Made by a program: the position numbers and the translations under genes. From Christiangramia sabulilitoris (GTDB lineage Bacteria; Bacteroidota; Bacteroidia; Flavobacteriales; Flavobacteriaceae), in the NCBI RefSeq assembly GCF_007050985.1, contig NZ_VHSF01000003.1, positions 655,500-719,499 on the forward strand: 64,000 nucleotides of DNA, written 5' to 3'. Below the pieces are notes generated by a model that did no database searches, was not told the DNA's origin, and saw nothing but the letters and a program-made list of their open reading frames with translations. This document shows positions 25,237 to 34,562 of this stretch, piece after piece (within the stretch, counting starts at the first letter, position 1; each line of letters begins with the position of its first letter).

Positions 25237-27579
25237 TTACTTTTTCTTTTTATTCAGGCTTTGATCTGCGTATCTCATCCTGTCTTTCATCTTCAGCCTT
25301 AATTTCATCAAACCAAAAACTCCTACTGCCGCTATAGACAGAACTGAAATTTCTATTAATGTATCTGCCCCTCTGAAGTCTACCAGGATCACATTCACCA
25401 CATTCTTTCCATGCGCCTCGATATAAGAATTAGCGGCATAAAAATCTCCAACTTCCTTACTTACCGGCTCACTGAGAACTTCCAGCGCCAGGGTAGTGAT
25501 GATCAAACCAAAAATGGTTGATAGAACCCCGTCTCTTAACCTGGTCTTATAATCTGATAACTTTAAATATTTCGGTAATTTATATAATACCAGGACAAAT
25601 AAAATAACTGTCAGGGTATCTATAGAGAACTGCGTCATCGCAAGATCTGGTGCACTGTAAAAGACGAAGATAAGGCAGATAGAAAGACCAACTACTCCCA
25701 TGGCAGCCACCGCCGCCAGCCTGGAGTCTGTAAAAACGGTATAAAAAATTCCGGCAATCAGGATCAGGGTCGTAGTGATCTCATATACGGTAATTTTTGA
25801 GAGGGCATTATAATCTACGGTAAACCTGGTATTCCCTATCATGATATACCCTACCAAAACCACAAGAAATAGAATAATGATAGAAATATAATTCCTTAAA
25901 TATCCATTCTGAAAGAAATTAGTCCAGAACCTGGAGACCGATACAAACATACTATTAAAGGCTTCCAGTAAATTTTCCGGAGCAAAGGAATCAAATCTCG
26001 CTATCCCATCTTCCAGTTTTCTGGAAGGTTTGATAATAAAATATAATGCAGTTCCTACTCCAATGGTGATCAAACTTAGAATGAAAACGGTATTGAAGCC
26101 ATGCCATAGGGCAAGATGAATTTCTGAAGCGTCTGCACCCATTGCAGTTACCACAGGTTTGATAAGGGCAGATTCGATTAAAAAAGGTGCCACTCCAAAT
26201 ACAAGTCCCAGGATTGCCAGTAATAACGGGGGCGCCCACAATATGAACCCGGGCATTTTAGTATTTGTATGCTCTTCGGGTAATTTTCCAACAAAAGGTT
26301 TTATACCCGCAACAAAACCTGCATATAACAGTAAGATCTTCGTGACCACGATCCCTATCATAAGGAAAATCATCAACGATTCGTAATGAAAAGCCGCTTC
26401 ATAAGTAAGCTCCTTACCCACAAAACCAATCGTAGGTGGAATACCAGCACTGGAAATGGCCGCAAGTATTCCCGCGATACCCACGGGTAGCATAATTTTA
26501 TTTAATCCGGAAAGTCTGGTAACATCCCGGGTGTGTGTTTGATGGTCTATAATTCCCGTAACCAGGAATAAAGTCGCTTTATAAAGAGCGTGAACTACAA
26601 TAAACACTGCAGCCGCCAGGAATGCCTCCTGTGTACCCAGACCGGTTAAGAAAACCAGTATTCCCAGGGCCGAGATGGTTGAATAAGCCAGGATACCTTT
26701 AAGATCTGTTCTAAAAATAGTATGCACGGCAGAATACAACATCGTGATCCCACCAACAATGATCAGGGTGGTATTCCAGATATTCTCTCCGCCTAGAACA
26801 GGAGTAAAACGCATTAATAAATAAACCCCGGCCTTTACCATGGTTGCAGAATGCAGGTAAGTTGACACCGGTGTTGGAGCCTTCATCGCTCCCGGTAACC
26901 AGAAATGAAATGGAAACTGGGCAGATTTGGTAAAAGCAGCACCAAAAATGAAAAGCACCGCCAGGAAATAGAACTCGTTCGCCTTAATTGCATCACTCAT
27001 GCTCAGCATTTCTGAAATGCTGTAAGTACCGGTCATGTTATTCAATAATAAGGCACCAGCTAAAAGGAACAACCCACCAATACCAGTGATCCCAAGGGCG
27101 GTAAGCGCAGATTTACGGGAAGCGGGATTGGTATTATTAAATCCTATCAAAAAGAATGAACTTATACTGGTAAGTTCCCAGAATACGAACAGGGTGATCA
27201 TATTATCTGCTAGCACCAGGCCGAGCATGGCCCCCATAAAGGAAGCTAAATAACCATAGAACCTGTCCAGGTATTCGTGTCCCTTTAAATAAGAAGAAGT
27301 ATAAGCAAACACCAGGAATCCTATACCCGTAATCATCAAAGAGAACAGTAGTGACAGTCCATCCAGTTTGAACCCAAGATCTACATTAAATGATGGGATC
27401 CATTCATATGATCTCATGATCACATCTCCTCCCGAGATCGCCGGAATGAACTGAAAAAAGTAAAGAAATAGTCCTAAGGGGACTAATGAGGACAGTATTG
27501 AGAGCTTACCTTTAAAAAATCTCCCCGTAAAAACGAGGAAAATAGAGAATAAAAAGCCTGTAAGAATTGCGGTAAGCAT
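25237..27579 (-). CDS. mnhA: Mrp antiporter subunit A (NuoL-like with C-terminal MbhD/E region)
   Basis: A 780-residue protein of normal MrpA length. The first ~500 residues are NuoL/ND5-like, with FVFWELTSISSFFLIGF (helix 5 Glu), AFTKSAQFPFHFWLPGAMKAPTPVSTYLHSATMVKAG, and GILAYSTISALG. The C-terminal ~250 residues add a DUF4040/MbhD-type segment (FVFYSAPDLAMTQFSIDTLTVILFVLVLY) and an MbhE-like end (VNVILVDFRGADTLIEISVLS). As first gene of the mrp operon it defines a Na+/H+ antiporter used in pH and sodium homeostasis, fitting a saline habitat. Confidence 0.95.
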   Translation of the reverse strand: MLTAILTGFLFSIFLVFTGRFFKGKLSILSSLVPLGLFLYFFQFIPAISGGDVIMRSYEWIPSFNVDLGFKLDGLSLLFSLMITGIGFLVFAYTSSYLKGHEYLDRFYGYLASFMGAMLGLVLADNMITLFVFWELTSISSFFLIGFNNTNPASRKSALTALGITGIGGLFLLAGALLLNNMTGTYSISEMLSMSDAIKANEFYFLAVLFIFGAAFTKSAQFPFHFWLPGAMKAPTPVSTYLHSATMVKAGVYLLMRFTPVLGGENIWNTTLIIVGGITMLYSAVHTIFRTDLKGILAYSTISALGILVFLTGLGTQEAFLAAAVFIVVHALYKATLFLVTGIIDHQTHTRDVTRLSGLNKIMLPVGIAGILAAISSAGIPPTIGFVGKELTYEAAFHYESLMIFLMIGIVVTKILLLYAGFVAGIKPFVGKLPEEHTNTKMPGFILWAPPLLLAILGLVFGVAPFLIESALIKPVVTAMGADASEIHLALWHGFNTVFILSLITIGVGTALYFIIKPSRKLEDGIARFDSFAPENLLEAFNSMFVSVSRFWTNFFQNGYLRNYISIIILFLVVLVGYIMIGNTRFTVDYNALSKITVYEITTTLILIAGIFYTVFTDSRLAAVAAMGVVGLSICLIFVFYSAPDLAMTQFSIDTLTVILFVLVLYKLPKYLKLSDYKTRLRDGVLSTIFGLIITTLALEVLSEPVSKEVGDFYAANSYIEAHGKNVVNVILVDFRGADTLIEISVLSIAAVGVFGLMKLRLKMKDRMRYADQSLNKKKK

Positions 27580-27601
27580 ACTTATTAAAATCTGTTTCCC
27601 G

Positions 27602-27609
27602 CAAATATA
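27602..27609 (-). promoter_or_regulatory. -7 element of the mrp operon
   Basis: The minus strand reads TATATTTG, a full match to TAnnTTTG, 22 bases upstream of the mnhA start codon. A matching -33 box is not evident. Confidence 0.55.
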
Positions 27610-27783
27610 ATAGTTATTATTGAAGTATGGCTTTTAGCCTAAAGGTTAGTACAACATGTTTGGAGCTATTTTGAGTTTAGGATTATGAACCTTAATTCAA
27701 CATAATTTTCTAATTGAAACTCTTAAAAGAGTGAAAATCATTCTGAAAATTTCAAGAATTCAGAAAATTAAAAATCAAATGAA
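27610..27783. other. Divergent intergenic region between mnhA and the DUF2975 gene
   Basis: No ORF is seen here. The region is AT-rich and contains a palindrome ACTCTT-AA-AAGAGT (27719-27732) and a spaced inverted repeat TTCTGAA / TTCAGAA (27741-27747 and 27759-27765). Either could be a protein-binding site or chance in AT-rich DNA. Confidence 0.35.
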
Positions 27784-27831
27784 TTATCGTTTTTCAATAA
27801 TTAATTTATATTTGTTATCGAAAAACAATAA
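27784..27831 (+). promoter_or_regulatory. Promoter with two operator-like repeats for the DUF2975-XRE operon
   Basis: TTATCG-N5-CAATAA occurs twice (27784-27800 and 27815-27831, 31 bases apart, about three helical turns). Each is imperfectly palindromic, and each is followed by TTAA. The -7 element TATATTTG (27807-27814) lies exactly between them. Binding at either site would block RNA polymerase, so the promoter is probably autoregulated by the XRE protein two genes on. Confidence 0.7.
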
Positions 27832-27843
27832 TTAAATAATTAA

Positions 27844-28413
27844 ATGAATAGAAATTCACTCCTGAATATTGCAAATTTTCTTTGCCAGTTTTTTAAAATC
27901 ATTATTGGAGTTTCTATTATCATTATAGCAGCGTTTTTTGCTCATTTTCAGTTTGAAAGAGACTCGTATGCAGACTTGAAAATTGAAGAACCCACGAATA
28001 ACTCTATAATTCGTTTTGAAAGTGAATCCATCGCTGGAAAAGAACCTTTGGATTTTCAATCTTTGAGGCTTTCAGACTGGAAAACAGGTTCGCTCTATTT
28101 TACATTTTTCAAGGTTACAATGATTATGACACTCACCTACCTGTCATTAAATCAATTTGAAAAAGTCCTTAAATCTGTAAAAGATCTAAAAACCTTCCAC
28201 CAAACAAACGTAAATTCTCTAAGAAGAATCGGCTATTACTGTCTCCTTATAACCGGATTATCCATTTTCAACTACTGGGAATTTGGGGTTTATGCGAAAA
28301 GTTCAATTTCTATATCTCTGGATGTTTTGCTAATTACTCTTCTCGCATTTATCCTGGCAGAAGTTTTTAAAGAAGGAAATAATCTTCTGGAAGAAAATCA
28401 ACTTACGATATAG
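27844..28413 (+). CDS. DUF2975-type four-helix membrane protein
   Basis: A 189-residue inner-membrane protein with four predicted helices (about 12-32, 83-103, 128-147 and 152-172) and a ~45-residue loop after the first. The end (ILAEVFKEGNNLLEENQLTI) matches DUF2975 proteins, which nearly always precede a small XRE regulator, as here with a one-base gap. The function of the family is unknown; the pairing suggests a membrane sensor or antagonist controlling the DNA-binding partner. The gene is more AT-rich than its neighbours. Confidence 0.75.
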   Translation: MNRNSLLNIANFLCQFFKIIIGVSIIIIAAFFAHFQFERDSYADLKIEEPTNNSIIRFESESIAGKEPLDFQSLRLSDWKTGSLYFTFFKVTMIMTLTYLSLNQFEKVLKSVKDLKTFHQTNVNSLRRIGYYCLLITGLSIFNYWEFGVYAKSSISISLDVLLITLLAFILAEVFKEGNNLLEENQLTI

Positions 28414-28414
28414 A

Positions 28415-28618
28415 ATGCCGATAATAATCCACCTTGACAAAGTTCTTGAAGAGAACGGGATGAAAAGCAATGAGCTTGCTGAAATTATAGGCATCACTAC
28501 CGCCAACCTCTCTATTCTGAAGACAGGCAAAGCAAAAGCAGTTCGTTTTTCAACCCTGGAAGCTATTTGCGAGGCACTAAACTGTCAGCCAGGTGATATA
28601 CTGGAATACCAACCTTAA
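28415..28618 (+). CDS. Small XRE/Cro-family regulator (YozG-like)
   Basis: A 67-residue protein made of one helix-turn-helix domain: LDKVLEENGMKSNELAEIIGITTANLSILKTGKAKAVRF with the recognition helix around residues 27-38, and the terminal CEALNCQPGDILEY typical of this subfamily. It is encoded directly after the DUF2975 gene and is probably translated with it. The double operator in front of the pair is the likely target. Confidence 0.9.
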   Translation: MPIIIHLDKVLEENGMKSNELAEIIGITTANLSILKTGKAKAVRFSTLEAICEALNCQPGDILEYQP

Positions 28619-28680
28619 GCGCTCCTAATTAACTTCAATAATATAAAATATTTACTTTAGAGCAATCTCAAATTTTGATC

Positions 28681-30450
28681 ATGAATAAAATCTTTTTAGT
28701 CCTACTATTTTTAAGCTTCCTTGGTAATGCCCAGACCAATACTTATCATATTTCTTTTGAAAATGCTGTGCATCACGAAGCGAAAGTAAATATCAATTTT
28801 CCGGAGGTAAAGTCTAATAGCATTACTATCACCATGAGCCGAACTTCCCCCGGAAGATATGCCCTGCACGAGTTCGTTAAAAATGTATATGGTCTCAAGG
28901 CAACCAACAGCAATGGCGAGATGATAAAAGCAAAGCGGATAGATCCATATTCATGGGAAGTCAGTGATCATGATGGCACGGTAAATATCGAATATATCCT
29001 TTTTGCCAATCGTGGTGATGGCACCTATTCTCAAATAGATGAAACTCATGCCCACCTTAATATGCCGGCAACCTTTATGTATGCAAAGGAATTTGAACAC
29101 AGACCAATAGAGATCAATTTCGAGACACGAAAAGACCTGGACTGGAAAGTTGCTACCCAGTTAAAGCAGATATCGGGAACGACCTTTTTTGCGCCAGATC
29201 TGTATTATTTTATGGACAGCCCTACAGAGATCAGCGATTTTGATTTAAAGGAATTTGACCTTGAGGGACAGAACATTCAATTTGTATTGCATCATAAGGG
29301 CAGTGAAGAAGAATTTTCTGAATATTTTGACCAGGTAGAAAGAATCGTCAGGCAGGAAAAAAAGGTATTCGGAGAATTACCAGATTTCGATTACGATAAA
29401 TATACTTTCCTGGCCTGTTATATGCCCAATGTATCTGGTGACGGCATGGAACATAGAAACAGTACGATTTTAACCGACAAAGAAAGTCTTTCTGAAGGAG
29501 GGATGAAGGGAAATATAGGCACCGTGGCTCATGAGTTCTTTCACGCCTGGAACGTGGAACGTTTAAGACCAGCAGAACTGGAACCTTTTGATTTTTCCCA
29601 GGCAAACATGACCGGTTCTCTATGGTTTGCAGAAGGCTTCACCAGTTATTATACAGGATTGATGCTCTGCCGGGCACAAATAAATACACCCAGGGAGTAC
29701 ATAGATGGCTTAAACGGAACTTTTAACTATGTATGGAACTCTCCTGCTCTTGACTATTTTAGCCCGGTTGAAATGAGCTACCAGGCAACTTCCGTAGATG
29801 CCGCCACATCTGTAGATCCTACCAACCGTGAAAATACTTTTATCTCCTATTATTCCTACGGAAGTGTTTTAGGCCTGGCCCTGGATATGGCTTTAAGACA
29901 GCAGGATCTCAACCTGGATGATTTTATGAAACTGATGTGGAATAAATATGGGAAAAAAGAGGTAGCTTATAAACTAAGTGATATTGAGGCAACGCTTAAA
30001 GAATATGCCGGAGAAAGATTTGGGTCTGAATTCTTCGCAAAATATGTTTACCACAGCAATATGCCAGACTACAAAAATCTTTTTGAAAGTGTGGGTATTG
30101 AGCTAGTACAAGAAGAAGGAAAATATACAGGCATACCGACCACCGAGACTACCGGCGGGTTAAAAATCAACAGAAATACTTCCAAAAATAGCCCGGCTTA
30201 TGAAGCAGAATTAACCAGCGGGGATGTGATCACTCATATAGATGAAATACCGGTTAAAACAAAAGAAGATTTTGAGACAGCCGTTGAGAACAGTAATTCT
30301 GATGTTATTAAAGTGAAATACATTCGTTTCGGAGAAGAACGAACTGCTGAAGTCAAAACTGAAAAAGATCCAACCTACATTATAAGACTTAAGGAGAATC
30401 CAACCAGGGAGGCTTTGAAAAGACGTGAAAACTGGCTGCAAGCGAAATAA
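28681..30450 (+). CDS. M61-family metallopeptidase with PDZ domain
   Basis: 589 residues from the ATG at 28681 (an in-frame TTG six bases upstream is less likely). A signal peptide (LVLLFLSFLGNAQ) sends it to the periplasm. The N-terminal beta-domain is followed by the gluzincin site VAHEFFHAWNVERLRP (HExxH) with the downstream Glu in LWFAEGFTSYY. A PDZ domain occupies about residues 490-570 (TTGGLKINRNTSKNSPAYEAELTSGDVI). M61 enzymes are glycyl aminopeptidases. The gene is alone between the XRE gene and a strong bidirectional terminator. Confidence 0.92.
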   Translation: MNKIFLVLLFLSFLGNAQTNTYHISFENAVHHEAKVNINFPEVKSNSITITMSRTSPGRYALHEFVKNVYGLKATNSNGEMIKAKRIDPYSWEVSDHDGTVNIEYILFANRGDGTYSQIDETHAHLNMPATFMYAKEFEHRPIEINFETRKDLDWKVATQLKQISGTTFFAPDLYYFMDSPTEISDFDLKEFDLEGQNIQFVLHHKGSEEEFSEYFDQVERIVRQEKKVFGELPDFDYDKYTFLACYMPNVSGDGMEHRNSTILTDKESLSEGGMKGNIGTVAHEFFHAWNVERLRPAELEPFDFSQANMTGSLWFAEGFTSYYTGLMLCRAQINTPREYIDGLNGTFNYVWNSPALDYFSPVEMSYQATSVDAATSVDPTNRENTFISYYSYGSVLGLALDMALRQQDLNLDDFMKLMWNKYGKKEVAYKLSDIEATLKEYAGERFGSEFFAKYVYHSNMPDYKNLFESVGIELVQEEGKYTGIPTTETTGGLKINRNTSKNSPAYEAELTSGDVITHIDEIPVKTKEDFETAVENSNSDVIKVKYIRFGEERTAEVKTEKDPTYIIRLKENPTREALKRRENWLQAK

Positions 30451-30514
30451 AAATTGTTTGGAAATCCTACCTGAAAGAGTTTAAAAATATTGCAGGTATG
30501 CCTGAATTAATACA

Positions 30515-30550
30515 ATTAAAAAGGCCTTTCGATTGAAAGGCCTTTTTAAT
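30515..30550. terminator. Bidirectional terminator between the M61 gene and atpC
   Basis: A perfect 16-bp stem (30515-30530 and 30535-30550) around a GATT loop, rich in A on the left and T on the right, can end the M61 transcript and the convergent atpD-atpC transcript. Confidence 0.93.
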
Positions 30551-30569
30551 ATTATATATGTTCAGAAAG

Positions 30570-30866
30570 TTAATCTGCCAGTATAATGGCTTTATTATCT
30601 TTCATTTCAAGAACTCCTCCCTTAATCGTGTAGTAAAGAACATTTGGTTCAGAAGTTTCAGTTCTGAATCCCACCTGGTCTTTTCTCTTGATCTCATTTT
30701 CACTTCCGGCAGCAAGATTGATCTTAACTTCACCTTCGGTCAAAGTAGAAACAATAGGAGCGTGATTGTTCAACATCTGGAATTCACCATCATGTCCCGG
30801 TACTTTTACCGCTTCAACCTGAGCTCTGAAAACTACAGCTTCTGGAGTTACTATCTCTAAATACAT
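30570..30866 (-). CDS. atpC: F1F0 ATP synthase epsilon subunit, beta-sandwich only
   Basis: A 98-residue epsilon subunit. It contains the N-terminal beta-sandwich (MYLEIVTPEAVVFRAQVEAVKVPG, then GEFQMLNNHAPIVSTLTEGEV) and ends right after it (GGVLEMKDNKAIILAD). The C-terminal two-helix domain that inhibits ATP hydrolysis in E. coli (139 residues in total) is missing; the stop codon and terminator follow at once, so it is not truncated by the window. It sits 73 bases after atpD; the remaining F-type genes are not in the window. Confidence 0.95.
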   Translation of the reverse strand: MYLEIVTPEAVVFRAQVEAVKVPGHDGEFQMLNNHAPIVSTLTEGEVKINLAAGSENEIKRKDQVGFRTETSEPNVLYYTIKGGVLEMKDNKAIILAD

Positions 30867-30879
30867 TTTATTGAGTATT

Positions 30880-30899
30880 AAGTAGTGAGTAGTGAGTAG
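30880..30899. repeat. GTAGTGA tandem repeat in the atpD-atpC spacer
   Basis: Between atpD and atpC the plus strand carries about three copies of a 7-bp unit (AGTAGTG/AGTAGTG/AGTAG), and a TACTATATACTATTTA-like stretch follows at about 30926-30942. I associate such strings with short dispersed intergenic repeats in flavobacteria. It has no evident coding or terminator role. Confidence 0.5.
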
Positions 30900-30939
30900 C
30901 TGGATTTCTCAATTCCAACTATTCAATACTATATACTAT

Positions 30940-32451
<1,512 letters not shown>

Positions 32452-32544
32452 TTATCTAATTCTTTAATTTTTAATAGTAAAATTCAAAAACCTATTTCAC
32501 TGATTTCAAAAACTATAAAAATGAAACAGGTTATTTTCAGGCTG

Positions 32545-32552
32545 CAAAGATA
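32545..32552 (-). promoter_or_regulatory. -7 element of atpD-atpC
   Basis: The minus strand reads TATCTTTG (TAnnTTTG match) in the 255-base gap between atpD and glmS, giving a leader of about 85-90 bases. The rest of that gap holds the glmS terminator and no ORF. Confidence 0.5.
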
Positions 32553-32649
32553 AATTTTTCTGGCAAAAAACATATTGAAAATTTGAGAAGTTTTGAATGT
32601 TTCCCAAAACAGCTAAAAACCTGATTTAAAAGCATCAATTCTTAGAAAT

Positions 32650-32684
32650 AAAAAACCCTTCCGCGTAAAATCGGAAGGGTTTTT
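32650..32684 (-). terminator. Terminator of glmS
   Basis: AAAAACCCTTCCG (32651-32663) and CGGAAGGGTTTTT (32672-32684) form a 13-bp stem with an eight-base loop. On the minus strand the transcript ends in a U run just after the glmS stop codon. Confidence 0.92.
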
Positions 32685-32706
32685 AGATATAATTTTATAA
32701 TTTTTC

Positions 32707-34554
32707 TTACTCTACGGTAACAGATTTTGCCAGGTTTCTTGGCTGGTCCACATTCTTCCCGAGCATCACAGCTATATGATATGACAATAACTGTAACGGG
32801 ATCGTGGTGAGTAGCGGAGTTAAAGATTCCATAGTCTCCGGAACCTCTATTACGTAATCTGCCAGGTCTCTTACTTCTTCATCACCTTCAGTAACCACCG
32901 CGATGATCTTTCCTTTTCTGGATTTGATCTCCTGGATGTTGCTTACCACTTTCTCATAATGACCTTTTTTAGTAGCGATCACCACAACCGGCATTTGCTC
33001 ATCTATTAAGGCGATAGGACCGTGCTTCATCTCTGCAGCAGGATAACCTTCAGCATGGATGTAAGAGATCTCTTTAAGCTTTAATGCTCCTTCAAGGGCT
33101 ACAGGGAAATTATATCCTCTACCTAAATAAAGGCAGTTTGTAGCGTCTTTATATTTATTTGCAATCTCCTGAATCAAAGTATCGGTCTTCAGCGCTATTT
33201 TCACCTTCTCAGGGATTCTTTCCAGTTCCTGTAAATGGAATTGGAAATCGCTGTGCGAAATCGTCCCTTTGAACTTACCAAGCTTTAAAGCCATAAGGGT
33301 AAGTACAGTGATTTGTGTGGTAAAAGCTTTGGTAGAAGCTACCCCAATTTCGGGACCCGCATGGGTATATGCTCCAGCATGGGTTTCTCTGGAGATCGAA
33401 GAACCTACCACGTTACACACTCCAAATGCAAAAGCTCCTTTTTCCTTGGCTAATTTAATAGCCGCCATGGTATCTGCCGTTTCCCCACTTTGAGAAATAG
33501 CGATCACCACATCATTTTCAGAAATTACAGGATTTCTATACCTGAATTCTGAAGCATATTCAACTTCTACAGGTATCCTGGCAATATCTTCAAAAATATA
33601 TTCGGCAACCAGACCTGCGTGCCATGAAGTTCCACAGGCAACAATGATAAAGCGTTTCGCATTAGCGATTCGCTCCATATTATCGTCTACCCCGGCCATT
33701 CTTATGATGCCCTTATCAACCAGCATTCTACCTCTGTAGGTATCGCTAATTGCATTAGGCTGCTCATGGATCTCTTTTAACATGAAATGATCGTATCCGC
33801 CTTTTTCGATCTGCTCAAGGTTCAATTGTAACTCCTGTATATAAGGATCTACTAATGAATCATCTTTGATCTTTCGGATCTTCACATCCTTGTGCCTCCT
33901 AATAACCGCCATCTCACCATCTTCCAGGTAAATAGCATTATTAGTGAATTCAATGAATGGAGAAGCATCTGAAGCCACAAAGAATTCATCCTCTCCAACT
34001 CCAATAGCTAATGGACTTCCTAAACGAGCAACCACAAGCTCGTCTGGTTTTGTTTTATTAAAAACGGTAATGGCGTAAGCTCCTACAGTCTGATTTAATG
34101 CAATCTGTACGGCTTTTCCAAGTTTGACGTTCTCTTTTAGAATAACATCCTCGATAAGGTTTACCAAAACCTCGGTATCTGTATCACTTTTAAAAGTGTA
34201 ACCTCTTTTCTTAAGCTCCTTTTTTAAAGCATCATAATTCTCAATGATCCCGTTATGAATTATAACCAGGTCACCAGAATTTGAGTAATGAGGATGCGAG
34301 TTCACATCATTAGGCTCCCCGTGAGTTGCCCATCTTGTATGACCTATTCCCACGGTACCATCTGTAGATATTTCACTTTCCAAACGGGTTTTAAGATCGG
34401 CCACTTTACCCTTGGTCTTGCTCATTTTGAGCTCTTTACCATCGTAAAGTGCGATCCCGGCACTATCGTAACCTCTGTATTCTAGTCTTTGTAATCCTTT
34501 TAAAACAATAGGATAAGCCTCTCTATGGCCTATATATCCAACAATTCCACACAT
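32707..34554 (-). CDS. glmS: Glutamine-fructose-6-phosphate aminotransferase (isomerizing)
   Basis: A 615-residue enzyme making glucosamine-6-phosphate for peptidoglycan and LPS. The N-terminal class-II glutaminase starts MCGIVGYIGHREAYPIVLKG, with Cys2 as nucleophile after Met removal. Two SIS domains follow (ACGTSWHAGLVAEYIFE, ISQSGETADTMAAIK) and the C-terminus ends NLAKSVTVE. It is the last gene of a minus-strand set with a DUF4270 lipoprotein and the glycogen-synthase-like gene, eight bases after DUF4270. I see no glmS ribozyme, which is a Firmicutes feature. Confidence 0.98.
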   Translation of the reverse strand: MCGIVGYIGHREAYPIVLKGLQRLEYRGYDSAGIALYDGKELKMSKTKGKVADLKTRLESEISTDGTVGIGHTRWATHGEPNDVNSHPHYSNSGDLVIIHNGIIENYDALKKELKKRGYTFKSDTDTEVLVNLIEDVILKENVKLGKAVQIALNQTVGAYAITVFNKTKPDELVVARLGSPLAIGVGEDEFFVASDASPFIEFTNNAIYLEDGEMAVIRRHKDVKIRKIKDDSLVDPYIQELQLNLEQIEKGGYDHFMLKEIHEQPNAISDTYRGRMLVDKGIIRMAGVDDNMERIANAKRFIIVACGTSWHAGLVAEYIFEDIARIPVEVEYASEFRYRNPVISENDVVIAISQSGETADTMAAIKLAKEKGAFAFGVCNVVGSSISRETHAGAYTHAGPEIGVASTKAFTTQITVLTLMALKLGKFKGTISHSDFQFHLQELERIPEKVKIALKTDTLIQEIANKYKDATNCLYLGRGYNFPVALEGALKLKEISYIHAEGYPAAEMKHGPIALIDEQMPVVVIATKKGHYEKVVSNIQEIKSRKGKIIAVVTEGDEEVRDLADYVIEVPETMESLTPLLTTIPLQLLSYHIAVMLGKNVDQPRNLAKSVTVE

Positions 34555-34562
34555 TTTATCTC

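Noticed and set aside
32707-34554. glmS ribozyme upstream of glmS
   Set aside because: Only eight bases separate glmS from the DUF4270 gene, and the ribozyme is restricted to other phyla.
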